Positions 44,686 to 52,867 of a stretch of 61,252 bases of DNA are shown here, in pieces (positions within the stretch are counted from its first letter, which is position 1; every line of letters begins with the position of its first letter). Position numbers and translations under genes: made by a program. Source of the DNA: Mycobacterium sp. ENV421. Its GTDB lineage: Bacteria; Actinomycetota; Actinomycetes; Mycobacteriales; Mycobacteriaceae. The notes under the pieces are model-generated. The model was not told the origin of the DNA. It was given only the letters and a program-made list of their open reading frames with translations, and searched no databases. The stretch spans positions 1 to 61,252 of the forward strand of contig NZ_PDHO01000030.1 of NCBI RefSeq assembly GCF_002887815.1, written 5' to 3'.

Positions 44686-46260
44686 GTGGCCGAGACCGTC
44701 CAGCAGCTGCTTCGTCAGCGCCTCGACGACACCACCCCGGCGGTGAAGTTCGGCGAACGCGTGTGGACCTGGCGCCAACACCTCGACGAGGCGGCCCGCC
44801 AGGCGGCGGGTCTGATCGCGATCGCCGACCCGGATCGGCCGCTGCACGTAGGGACGCTGCTGGGCAACACTCCGGCGATGCTGACCGCCATGGCGGCGGC
44901 CGGCCTCGGCGGTTATGTGCTGTGCGGGGTGAACAACACCCGCCGCGGCGCGGCGCTGGCCCGCGACATCGTCAAAGCCGACTGCCAGATCCTGCTCACG
45001 GATTCAGGGCACCGCGAATTGCTCGAGGGTCTGGAACTGCCGGGCGTCCGCGTGTTCGACGTCGACTCCGACGAGTGGTCGGCGCTGCTGGCCGGCGCCG
45101 GGGAGCTGACACCACACCGGGAAGTCGCCGCCACCGACACGTTCATGCTGATCTTCACCTCCGGCACCAGCGGTGAGCCCAAGGCGGTGCAGGTCGCGCA
45201 CATGATGGTGCCGTTCGCCGGCGTGGCACTGGCCGACCGGTTCGGGATCACCGCCGACGACGTCTGCTACCTGTCGATGCCGCTGTTCCACTCCAACGCG
45301 TTGATGGCCGGTTGGGCGGTGGCGCTCAATGCCGGCGCGGCGATGGCCCCGGCCGCGTTCTCGGCATCGGGCCTGCTCGCCGACCTGCGCCGATATGGCG
45401 CCACTTACATGAACTACGTCGGCAAGCCGTTGGCCTACGTACTAGCGACGCCAGAGCAGCCCGACGACCACGACAATCCGCTACGGGTCGCTTTCGGCAA
45501 CGAGGCCACCGACCGCGACATCGCCGAGTTCGGCCGCCGCTTCGGCTGCGCGGTGTGGGACGGGTTCGGCTCCACCGAGGGCGCGGTCATCATCACCCGC
45601 GAGGACGACTGCCCACCCGGTTCGGTCGGGCGCGGCTTTCCCGGCGTGGCCATCTACGACCCCGAGACCCGTCAGGAATGCGCGACGGCGGTGTTCGACG
45701 AGACCGGCGCGCTGGCCAACGCCGACGAGGCGGTGGGGGAGATCGTCAACACCACCGGCGGGGGCATGTTCGGCGGGTACTACAACGACGGCAACGCCAC
45801 CGACGAACGCCTTCGCCACGGCATGTATTGGTCCGGGGACCTGGGCTACCGCGACGCCGACGGCTGGATCTACCTGGCCGGCCGGACCGCGGACTGGATG
45901 CGCGTCGACGGCGAGAACATGGCTGCCGCGCCCATCGAGCGGATCATCTTGCGGTTGCCGCAGGTCAGCCAGGTGGCGGTGTATCCCGTGCCCGACGAGC
46001 ATGTGGGTGATCAGGTGATGGCGGCGATCGTGCTCGCCGACCACGCCCAACTGACCCCCGCCGAGCTCGAGGAGTTCCTGGCCCAGCAGTCGGACCTGTC
46101 GCCCAAGTCGTGGCCCCGGTACGTCTGGATCGCCGATGAGCTGCCGGCCACCGCCACCAACAAGGTACTCAAGCGCGAGCTCATCACCCAGGGGACCAAG
46201 CCCCAGAAGGGGCAAGTCTGGACCCGTGCGGCGCGGTCGAGGAGTTACACGATCGCCTGA
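44686..46260 (+). CDS. Acyl-CoA synthetase, FadD17-like (524 aa)
   Basis: Adenylate-forming enzyme that activates a carboxylic acid to acyl-CoA. It has the AMP-binding motif IFTSGTSGEPKAV (about 160), CYLSMPLFHSNALMAGW, YMNYVGKPLAYVLATPE, DGFGSTEGAVIITRED, YWSGDLGYRDADGWIYLAGR and the C-terminal KVLKREL. The overall pattern closely follows M. tuberculosis FadD17. The GTG at 44686 has GAGGGGAG five bases upstream and fits the family's N-terminus; the frame extends upstream to 44596. Likely fatty-acid or steroid side-chain catabolism; substrate not determinable. Confidence 0.9.
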   Translation: MAETVQQLLRQRLDDTTPAVKFGERVWTWRQHLDEAARQAAGLIAIADPDRPLHVGTLLGNTPAMLTAMAAAGLGGYVLCGVNNTRRGAALARDIVKADCQILLTDSGHRELLEGLELPGVRVFDVDSDEWSALLAGAGELTPHREVAATDTFMLIFTSGTSGEPKAVQVAHMMVPFAGVALADRFGITADDVCYLSMPLFHSNALMAGWAVALNAGAAMAPAAFSASGLLADLRRYGATYMNYVGKPLAYVLATPEQPDDHDNPLRVAFGNEATDRDIAEFGRRFGCAVWDGFGSTEGAVIITREDDCPPGSVGRGFPGVAIYDPETRQECATAVFDETGALANADEAVGEIVNTTGGGMFGGYYNDGNATDERLRHGMYWSGDLGYRDADGWIYLAGRTADWMRVDGENMAAAPIERIILRLPQVSQVAVYPVPDEHVGDQVMAAIVLADHAQLTPAELEEFLAQQSDLSPKSWPRYVWIADELPATATNKVLKRELITQGTKPQKGQVWTRAARSRSYTIA

Positions 46261-46405
46261 GGAATAGGCCGAGGCGACCGCGCGTTTGGGCTGGTGATGG
46301 TCTACCTGGCATACTGGATCGTCGACCACCTCAGGTACCGGTTCACGCTCGAATTGCCAGGAAAACACTCGGGCGACCCGGCGACCATCGAATGCAGAGG
46401 ACACC

Positions 46406-46636
46406 ATGAAAACTGGGATTCATCCCGCTTACGCCGAGACCACCGTGGTCTGCGGTTGTGGCAATTCCTTCACCACTCGCAGCACCAAGGACGGCGGACA
46501 CATCACCGTCGAGGTGTGCTCGCAGTGTCACCCGTTCTACACCGGCAAGCAGAAGATCCTCGACAGCGGCGGCCGCGTCGCCCGCTTCGAGAAGCGCTAC
46601 GGCAAGCGCAAGGCCGGCGAGACCGCCGACAAGTAG
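46406..46636 (+). CDS. rpmE: 50S ribosomal protein L31 (zinc-binding form)
   Basis: Ribosomal large-subunit protein of 76 residues. CGCG near residue 16 and CSQC near 38 form the four-Cys zinc site of the C+ type of L31, so this is the zinc-replete version. AGAGGA precedes the ATG. It is followed by a strong hairpin before prfA. Confidence 0.97.
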   Translation: MKTGIHPAYAETTVVCGCGNSFTTRSTKDGGHITVEVCSQCHPFYTGKQKILDSGGRVARFEKRYGKRKAGETADK

Positions 46637-46643
46637 CTGCTTT

Positions 46644-46693
46644 ACCGACGCCCGCTCTGCTGCCCTGCGCGCAGGCCGGGCGTCGGTTTGCGT
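46644..46693 (+). terminator. Hairpin between rpmE and prfA
   Basis: A perfect 11-bp stem, ACCGACGCCCG (46644-46654) with CGGGCGTCGGT (46677-46687), encloses a 22-nt loop and is followed by TTGCGTTTG. The stem is terminator-like, but the T run is interrupted, so it may be partial and act as a polarity or processing site. Confidence 0.6.
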
Positions 46694-46733
46694 TTGGGGG
46701 CAGGGTCGACAGTCGGACAGAGATGAGGTGAGT

Positions 46734-47804
46734 GTGACGCACTCGACGCAGGTTGAGGCTGTGCTGACCGAACATGCCGACCTCGAACGTCAGATGTCCG
46801 ATCCGGCACTGCACGCCGACGCCGGCAATGCCCGCCGGGTGGGCCGGCGGTTCGCGCAGCTGGCGCCGATCGTCACCACTTACCGCAGGCTGGAGACCGC
46901 CCGTGGCGACCTCGATGCCGCCCGCGAGCTGGCCGCCGAAGACGCCTCTTTCGCCGCCGAGGTGCCCGAGCTCGAGGCCAGGGTCGCCGAACTCGACGCC
47001 CACCTGACCGACCTGTTGGCGCCGCGGGATCCGCACGACGCCGACGACATCGTCCTCGAGGTGAAATCCGGTGAGGGCGGGGAGGAGTCGGCGCTCTTCG
47101 CCGCCGACCTCGCGCGCATGTACATCCGGTACGCCGAGCGGCACGGCTGGACCGTCACGATGCTCGACGAGACATGGTCGGATCTCGGCGGTTACAAGGA
47201 CGCGACGCTGTCGATTCGCAGCAAGGGCGACTCGGCCGACGGCGTGTGGTCGCGGATGAAGTTCGAGGGCGGCGTGCACCGGGTGCAGCGGGTGCCGGTC
47301 ACGGAATCTCAGGGCCGGGTTCACACCTCCGCGGCCGGCGTCCTCGTCTACCCCGAGCCCGAAGACGTCGAGGCTGTCCAGATCGACGAATCCGACCTGC
47401 GGATCGACGTGTACCGCAGCTCAGGTAAGGGCGGCCAGGGCGTCAACACCACCGACTCGGCGGTCCGCATCACCCACCTGCCCACCGGCATCGTCGTCAC
47501 CTGCCAGAACGAACGCTCGCAGCTGCAGAACAAGGCCCGCGCGATGGTGGTGCTGGCCGCGCGCCTGCAAGCGCTGGCCGAGGAGCAGGCGTCGGCTGAC
47601 GCGTCGGCGGACCGGGCCAGCCAGATCCGCACGGTCGACCGCAGCGAGCGGATCCGCACCTACAACTTCCCCGAGAACCGCATCGCCGATCACCGGATCA
47701 ACTTCAAGGCGCACAACCTCGATCAGGTGCTCGACGGTGAGCTCGACCCGCTGCTGGATGCCCTGGCCGAGGCGGACAAGCAGACCCGGCTTCAGCAGGC
47801 ATGA
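46734..47804 (+). CDS. prfA: Peptide chain release factor 1
   Basis: Recognises UAA/UAG stop codons and triggers release of the finished protein. 356 residues. GGQ is in SSGKGGQGVNTTDSAVRITH, and the PxT codon-recognition motif is in PVTESQGRVHTSAAGV. The GTG at 46734 has GAGGTGA upstream and gives the expected N-terminus. It overlaps prmC, whose product methylates the GGQ glutamine, by 4 nt. Confidence 0.97.
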   Translation: MTHSTQVEAVLTEHADLERQMSDPALHADAGNARRVGRRFAQLAPIVTTYRRLETARGDLDAARELAAEDASFAAEVPELEARVAELDAHLTDLLAPRDPHDADDIVLEVKSGEGGEESALFAADLARMYIRYAERHGWTVTMLDETWSDLGGYKDATLSIRSKGDSADGVWSRMKFEGGVHRVQRVPVTESQGRVHTSAAGVLVYPEPEDVEAVQIDESDLRIDVYRSSGKGGQGVNTTDSAVRITHLPTGIVVTCQNERSQLQNKARAMVVLAARLQALAEEQASADASADRASQIRTVDRSERIRTYNFPENRIADHRINFKAHNLDQVLDGELDPLLDALAEADKQTRLQQA

Positions 47805-48652
47805 GCCGAAGCCTGCGGCAGGCCATCGACGTGGCCACCGCTGCGCTCGCCCGCGCGGGCGTCGGCTCGCCGCGCATCGACGCCGAGCTGTTGGCGGCCC
47901 ATCTGGCCGGCACCGATCGTGGCCGGCTGGCCACCATCGCCGAGCCCGACGCCGACTTCTTCCGCCGCTATGACGCGATCATCGACGCCCGTTGCACCCG
48001 CGTCCCGGTGCAGCACCTGACCGGTTCGGCGCCGTTCGGCCGGCTGGATCTGACGGTCGGTCCCGGGGTGTTCATCCCACGCCCGGAGACCGAGGCGCTG
48101 CTGGAATGGGCGCTGGCGCAACGCCTACCCGATGACCCGGTGATCGTCGACCTGTGTACCGGATCCGGTGCGCTGGCGATCGCGCTGGCCGCAGCGTGGC
48201 CGCAAGCGCGGGTGATCGCCGTCGACGACGACCCCACCGCGCTGGGCTACGCCCGACGCAACGCCGAGTCGACCGCTGTCGACGTGGTACAGGCTGACGT
48301 GACCGTCGCAGGCCTGCTGCCAGAGTTGCGCGGTAGCGTCGACCTCGTGGTATCCAATCCGCCGTACATCCCTGTCGGGGCGCAGCTGGAACCCGAAGTG
48401 GCCGACCACGACCCGGCGCACGCGCTGTTCGGCGGCGACGACGGCATGGCCGTGATCGGGCCGATTGCGCGCCTGGCCGCTGGCTGGCTCAAGCCCGGCG
48501 GACTGTTCGCCGTCGAGCACGACGACACCACGTCGCAGCTGACTGTCGAAACCATCAGCACCACAGCACTTTTCACTGACATCAGCCCCCGCCACGATCT
48601 GGCCGGCCGTCCCCGATTCGTGACGGCCCGCCGGGTAAAGGAGTCAGCGTGA
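47801..48652 (+). CDS. prmC: Release factor glutamine methyltransferase
   Basis: SAM-dependent N5-glutamine methyltransferase that modifies the GGQ motif of release factors. 283 residues, with PRPETEALLEWAL, the SAM loop IVDLCTGSGALAIALA (about 112-127) and the catalytic NPPY (VVSNPPYIPVG). ATGA overlap with prfA and GTGA overlap with the next gene imply coupled translation. Confidence 0.96.
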   Translation: MSRSLRQAIDVATAALARAGVGSPRIDAELLAAHLAGTDRGRLATIAEPDADFFRRYDAIIDARCTRVPVQHLTGSAPFGRLDLTVGPGVFIPRPETEALLEWALAQRLPDDPVIVDLCTGSGALAIALAAAWPQARVIAVDDDPTALGYARRNAESTAVDVVQADVTVAGLLPELRGSVDLVVSNPPYIPVGAQLEPEVADHDPAHALFGGDDGMAVIGPIARLAAGWLKPGGLFAVEHDDTTSQLTVETISTTALFTDISPRHDLAGRPRFVTARRVKESA

Positions 48653-49302
48653 CCCAGGTGTTCGACTGTGCCGACCCCAACCAGCGCGCCGAGGCGATCA
48701 CCGCCGCGGCGGCTGCGGTGAAGAGCAGCCGGCTCGTCGTGATGCCCACCGACACGGTGTACGGCATCGGGGCCGACGCCTTCGACAGCGGCGCCGTGTC
48801 GGCGCTGCTGGCCGCCAAGGGCCGCGGTCGCGACATGCCGGTCGGTGTACTCGTCGGCTCCTGGCACACCATCGAAGGCCTGGTGTATTCGGTGCCGCAC
48901 AGCGCCCGCGAACTGATTCGGGCGTTCTGGCCGGGTGCGCTGAGCTTGGTTGTGCAGCAGGCGCCCTCGCTGCAGTGGGACCTCGGCGATGCCCGCGGCA
49001 CCGTGATGTTGCGGATGCCGCTGCATCCGGTCGCGATCGAACTGCTGCGCGAGACCGGCCCGATGGCGGTTTCCAGCGCGAACCTGTCCGGGCGTCCGGC
49101 GGCGACGACGTCGGAGGAGGCGCAGCGCCAGCTCGGTGATCTGGTTCAGGTGTATCTCGATGCCGGGCCGTCGCCGGAGCAGGCCGCCTCGACGATCGTC
49201 GACCTCACCGGATCCGCCCCGCGACTCCTGCGCGAGGGGCCGATCAGCGCGGCCGCCATCGCCGAGGTGCTCGGCACCGACGTCGCCTCGTTGACCGCCT
49301 GA
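48649..49302 (+). CDS. L-threonylcarbamoyladenylate synthase (Sua5/YrdC/TsaC)
   Basis: Makes threonylcarbamoyl-AMP for the t6A modification of ANN-decoding tRNAs. 217 residues, with the YrdC-fold signatures VVMPTDTVYGIGADAF (about 31-46), KGRGRDMPVGVLV, GPMAVSSANLSGRPAATT, and the closing STIVDLTGSAPRLLREG. The start GTG overlaps the prmC stop. Corresponds in position to M. tuberculosis Rv1301. Confidence 0.95.
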   Translation: MTQVFDCADPNQRAEAITAAAAAVKSSRLVVMPTDTVYGIGADAFDSGAVSALLAAKGRGRDMPVGVLVGSWHTIEGLVYSVPHSARELIRAFWPGALSLVVQQAPSLQWDLGDARGTVMLRMPLHPVAIELLRETGPMAVSSANLSGRPAATTSEEAQRQLGDLVQVYLDAGPSPEQAASTIVDLTGSAPRLLREGPISAAAIAEVLGTDVASLTA

Positions 49303-49335
49303 ACCGCCACAGCTTGGTGCAGTACGGTTTTTGCG

Positions 49336-50535
49336 ATGGTCGGCACATCGGAATTCGTTGCGAGCGCGCTCGCGCTGGCTGACCGTGGCGCCGGTGTTCC
49401 GTTGCGCGAGTTGGCCCTTGTCGGGCTGACCGCCGCGATCATCACCTATTTCGCCACCGGTTGGGTTCGGGTGTTCGCGACCCGGGTCGGCGCGGTGGCC
49501 TATCCCCGCGAGCGGGACGTCCACCTGAAGCCGACCCCGCGGATGGGCGGCCTGGCGATGTACGCCGGCGTCGTCGTGGCGGTCTTCCTGGCGTCGCAGT
49601 TGCCCGCGCTCACCCGCGGCTTCATCTACTCCTCGGGCATGCCGGCGGTCGTGGTCGCCGGCGGACTGATCATGGGCATCGGGCTGATCGACGACCGGTG
49701 GGGCCTGGACGCGCTGACCAAGTTCGCGGGCCAGATCACCGCGGCCAGCGTCCTGGTCACGATGGGCGTGGCGTGGAGTGTCTTGTACATCCCGCTCGGC
49801 GGGGTCGGCACCATCGTGCTGGACCAGGTGTCCTCGATCCTGCTGACGCTGGCGTTGACGGTGTCGATCGTGAACGCGATGAATTTCGTCGACGGCCTCG
49901 ACGGGTTGGCGGCGGGCCTCGGGCTGATCACAGCCCTGGCGATCTGCATCTTCTCGGTCGGCCTGCTGCGCGACCACGGCGGCGACGTGCTGTTCTACCC
50001 GCCCGCGGTGATCTCGGTGGTGCTGGCGGGCGCGTGTCTTGGGTTCCTGCCGCACAACTTCTACCGCGCCAAGATATTCATGGGCGATTCCGGCTCGATG
50101 CTCATCGGCCTGATGCTGGCCGCCGCCTCCACCACCGCGGCGGGCCCGATCTCTCAGAGCGCCTATGGAGCACGCGATGTTTTCGCCCTGCTCTCGCCGT
50201 TCCTGCTGGTCGTCGCGGTGATGCTGGTGCCGGCCCTGGACACGTTGCTGGCCATCGTCCGTCGCACCCGCGCCGGCCGCAGCCCGCTGAGCCCGGACAA
50301 GATGCATCTGCATCACCGGCTGCTGCAGATCGGGCACTCGCATCGCCGCGCTGTGCTGCTGATCTACCTGTGGGTGGGCATCATCGCGTTCGGTGCGGCG
50401 GCCACCATCTTCTTCGACCCGCGCTACACCGGGGCGGTGATGCTGGCGGCGATCGTGGTCGCCATCGTGGTCACGTTGATCCCACTGTTGCGCCGCCGGG
50501 ACGATGATTACGAGGGAGTTTACGACAGTAAGTAG
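49336..50535 (+). CDS. wecA: Decaprenyl-phosphate GlcNAc-1-phosphate transferase
   Basis: Membrane enzyme of the MraY/WecA family that transfers GlcNAc-1-P from UDP-GlcNAc to decaprenyl phosphate, starting the arabinogalactan linker unit. 399 residues with many membrane helices. Diagnostic motifs: PRMGGLAMY, GLIDDRWGLDALTKF, NFVDGLDGLAAGLG and AKIFMGDSGSMLIGL, plus a His-rich loop LHHRLLQIGHSHRRA. Also named rfe; position equals Rv1302. Confidence 0.95.
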   Translation: MVGTSEFVASALALADRGAGVPLRELALVGLTAAIITYFATGWVRVFATRVGAVAYPRERDVHLKPTPRMGGLAMYAGVVVAVFLASQLPALTRGFIYSSGMPAVVVAGGLIMGIGLIDDRWGLDALTKFAGQITAASVLVTMGVAWSVLYIPLGGVGTIVLDQVSSILLTLALTVSIVNAMNFVDGLDGLAAGLGLITALAICIFSVGLLRDHGGDVLFYPPAVISVVLAGACLGFLPHNFYRAKIFMGDSGSMLIGLMLAAASTTAAGPISQSAYGARDVFALLSPFLLVVAVMLVPALDTLLAIVRRTRAGRSPLSPDKMHLHHRLLQIGHSHRRAVLLIYLWVGIIAFGAAATIFFDPRYTGAVMLAAIVVAIVVTLIPLLRRRDDDYEGVYDSK

Positions 50536-50571
50536 TAGACGTGTTTTCTGCCGTCTACCATGTGGTACGGT
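50535..50571. promoter_or_regulatory. Inverted repeat and possible promoter before the ATP synthase operon
   Basis: GTAGACG (50535-50541) pairs perfectly with CGTCTAC (50552-50558) across 10 nt, starting in the wecA stop codon. TACGGT at 50566-50571 fits a -10 box but lacks a clear -35. There is no T run, so an operator or weak processing hairpin is as likely as a terminator. The remaining ~210 bp to the AtpI-like gene shows no further clear signal. Confidence 0.35.
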
Positions 50572-50783
50572 GCTGGCAGAACCCAGCCGAGACACAGCAA
50601 GAAACCTCGCGGGTTGCCGGCCCGGCCCATCGGATTCACGTCCGATCGGCGCCGATTTACGACCGACAAAGGGAGCTGCCCCTTGGGTGATTCCAGCGCG
50701 CCTGTCGCCCTCCGATACGCTCGGCGGGCCAGGACGAAGGATCACTTGACCGGCTCCCCAGAACGCAAGATTGAGGTGAACCT

Positions 50784-51260
50784 GTGACGACACCAGCGCA
50801 AGATGCGCCGTTGGTGTTTCCGTCCGTTGCCTTCCGGCCCGTTCGGCTTCTTGCGATCTGCGCTGCGCTGACCGCGCTCGCGGTGGTGCTGGCCGCGGTG
50901 GCCGGTCACATCCTGTTCGGGGTTTTCTTCGGCGTCGGCCTGGCGCTGGGCCTGGTCAACGCCATTCTGGTGCAGCGGTCGGTGGAGTCGATCACCGCCG
51001 GTGACCACCCTCTCAAGCGCAAGATGGCACTGAACTCCGCGACCCGGTTGCTGGTGATCACGTCGATCGGCTTGGCCATCGCGATCATCTTCCGGCCGCT
51101 GGGGCTGGGTGTGCTCTTTGGTTTGGCGCTGTTCCAAGTTCTTTTGGTTTTGAGCACCGCGTTGCCGGTGTGGAAGAAGATTCGCACGGGCGACCACGAC
51201 GCCGACGTAGTTGCAAGCCCCGGAGCTGCCGGCTCCGCCGACGAAGCACCGAAGGATTGA
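50784..51260 (+). CDS. AtpI-like ATP synthase accessory membrane protein (158 aa)
   Basis: Small protein with about four hydrophobic segments, first in the ATP synthase operon, in the place of Rv1303 and of atpI in other bacteria. AtpI-type proteins help assemble the c-ring; that role is inferred by position. The GTG start has GAGGTGA five bases upstream. The C-terminal 25 residues are polar. Confidence 0.8.
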   Translation: MTTPAQDAPLVFPSVAFRPVRLLAICAALTALAVVLAAVAGHILFGVFFGVGLALGLVNAILVQRSVESITAGDHPLKRKMALNSATRLLVITSIGLAIAIIFRPLGLGVLFGLALFQVLLVLSTALPVWKKIRTGDHDADVVASPGAAGSADEAPKD

Positions 51261-51267
51261 CCACGCG

Positions 51268-52023
51268 ATGAGTGAACGCATCCTCGCCGAGGCCGCCATC
51301 GAGGTCGGCCACCACGACACCGCCAAGTGGCTGGGTCTGACGGTCAACGTCGACACCATCATGGCGACGGCGATCGCCGCCGTGATCGTGATCGCGCTGG
51401 CGTTCGTACTGCGAGCCAAGGTCACCTCGACCGGCGTCCCCAGCGGCGTGCAGTTGCTGTGGGAGACGCTGACGACTCAGATGCGCGGCCAGATCGAATC
51501 CGCGATCGGCATGAAGATCGCCCCGTTCGTGCTGCCGCTGGCGGTGGCGCTGTTCATCTTCATCCTGATCGCCAACTGGATTTCGGTGCTGCCGGTGCAG
51601 TACGGCACCGCCGACGGCAGCACGCACGAGCTGCTCAAGCCGCCGGCCGCCGACATCAACTTCGTGCTGGCGCTCGCTCTGTTCGTGTTCTTCTGCTACC
51701 ACGCGGCCGGCATCTGGCGCCGCGGCCTGATCGGCCACCCGGTGAAGCTGCTCAAGGGCCACGTCGCGTTCCTCGCCCCGATCAACCTCGTCGAGGAACT
51801 GGCCAAGCCGATCTCGTTGTCGCTCCGACTTTTCGGCAACATCTTCGCCGGCGGCATCATGGTCGCGCTGATTGCGCTGTTCCCGCCGTACATCATGTGG
51901 GCGCCCAACGCGATCTGGAAGACGTTCGACTTGTTCGTCGGCTTGATCCAGGCATTCATCTTCGCGCTTCTGACGATTCTGTACTTCAGCCAGTCGATGG
52001 AACTGGAAGAAGACCACCACTAA
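51268..52023 (+). CDS. atpB: ATP synthase F0 subunit a
   Basis: Membrane subunit forming the proton half-channels next to the c-ring. 251 residues from the ATG at 51268 (the frame continues upstream, but MSERILAEAAIEVGHH is the expected N-terminus). The essential arginine is in SLSLRLFGNIFAGG. Six or so hydrophobic helices. Confidence 0.96.
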   Translation: MSERILAEAAIEVGHHDTAKWLGLTVNVDTIMATAIAAVIVIALAFVLRAKVTSTGVPSGVQLLWETLTTQMRGQIESAIGMKIAPFVLPLAVALFIFILIANWISVLPVQYGTADGSTHELLKPPAADINFVLALALFVFFCYHAAGIWRRGLIGHPVKLLKGHVAFLAPINLVEELAKPISLSLRLFGNIFAGGIMVALIALFPPYIMWAPNAIWKTFDLFVGLIQAFIFALLTILYFSQSMELEEDHH

Positions 52024-52094
52024 AAGACGTGTTCGACCCAAGGACCACCCACTCACCTGGTAGGAGTCCTACCAGCAATCAAGGAGGATAAGTA

Positions 52095-52346
52095 ATGGCA
52101 GACCCTCAAATCGTCATGGGAGCCCTGATCGGCGGCGGGCTCATCCTGGGCGGCGGCGCCATCGGCGCCGGTATCGGTGACGGCATCGCCGGTAACGCCC
52201 TGATTTCCGGCATCGCCCGGCAGCCCGAGGCCCAGGGCCGGCTGTTCACCCCGTTCTTCATCACTGTTGGTCTGGTGGAGGCGGCGTACTTCATCAACCT
52301 GGCGTTCATGGCCCTGTTCGTGTTCGCCACGCCTGGCGCTTCCTAG
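52095..52346 (+). CDS. atpE: ATP synthase F0 subunit c
   Basis: 83-residue proton-carrying hairpin subunit. The glycine-rich first helix (GGGLILGGGAIGAGIGDG) and polar loop ARQPEAQGRL lead to the second helix with the ion-binding Glu62. Asp29 and Ala64 correspond to M. tuberculosis Asp28 and Ala63, positions where substitutions give bedaquiline resistance; both are unchanged. GGAGGATAA precedes the ATG. Confidence 0.97.
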   Translation: MADPQIVMGALIGGGLILGGGAIGAGIGDGIAGNALISGIARQPEAQGRLFTPFFITVGLVEAAYFINLAFMALFVFATPGAS

Positions 52347-52351
52347 TCGGC

Positions 52352-52864
52352 ATGGGGGAGCACAGCGTCACTCTGTTGGCGGCCGAGGAAGGTGGCACCC
52401 AGAACTTCCTCGTCCCCAACGGCACCTTCTTCTTCGTACTCGCGATCTTCCTGATCGTGCTGGGCGTGATCGGCAAGTTCGTCGTGCCGCCGGTCCAGAA
52501 GGTGCTCGGTGAGCGCGAGAAGATGGTCGCCAAGACCACCGAGGACAACCGCAAGGCCACTGAGCTGGATGCCGCCGCGGATTCCGACTTCCAGAAGGTG
52601 ATGGCGGAGGCCCGCACCGAGGCATCGGGGATCCGCGACGAGGCCCGGGCCGAGGGTCGCAAGATCCTCGAGGAGCACCGGGGCCGCGCCAGCGAGGAGG
52701 CTGCCGCAACCCTGCAGCAGGCGGCCGATCAGCTCAAGCAGCAGAGCGACAGCATCTCCGGTGACCTGAGGTCATCGGTGGATACGCTTTCTGCCACGCT
52801 GGCCAGCCGCGTTCTGGGTGTTGAGGTCTCCAGCGAGTCGGCGACAACGGCGCCGGGACGGTAG
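52352..52864 (+). CDS. atpF: ATP synthase F0 subunit b
   Basis: Peripheral-stalk subunit, 170 residues: one N-terminal membrane helix (about 27-48, FFFVLAIFLIVLGVIGKFVV), then a long charged coiled coil ending in TLASRVLGVEV. It works with the b' part of the following fused subunit. Confidence 0.95.
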   Translation: MGEHSVTLLAAEEGGTQNFLVPNGTFFFVLAIFLIVLGVIGKFVVPPVQKVLGEREKMVAKTTEDNRKATELDAAADSDFQKVMAEARTEASGIRDEARAEGRKILEEHRGRASEEAAATLQQAADQLKQQSDSISGDLRSSVDTLSATLASRVLGVEVSSESATTAPGR

Positions 52865-52867
52865 GAC

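Noticed and set aside
48247..50793. 848-codon open frame on the minus strand
   Set aside because: Antisense to prmC, sua5 and wecA; composition is His/Arg/Gln-rich as expected of a shadow frame.
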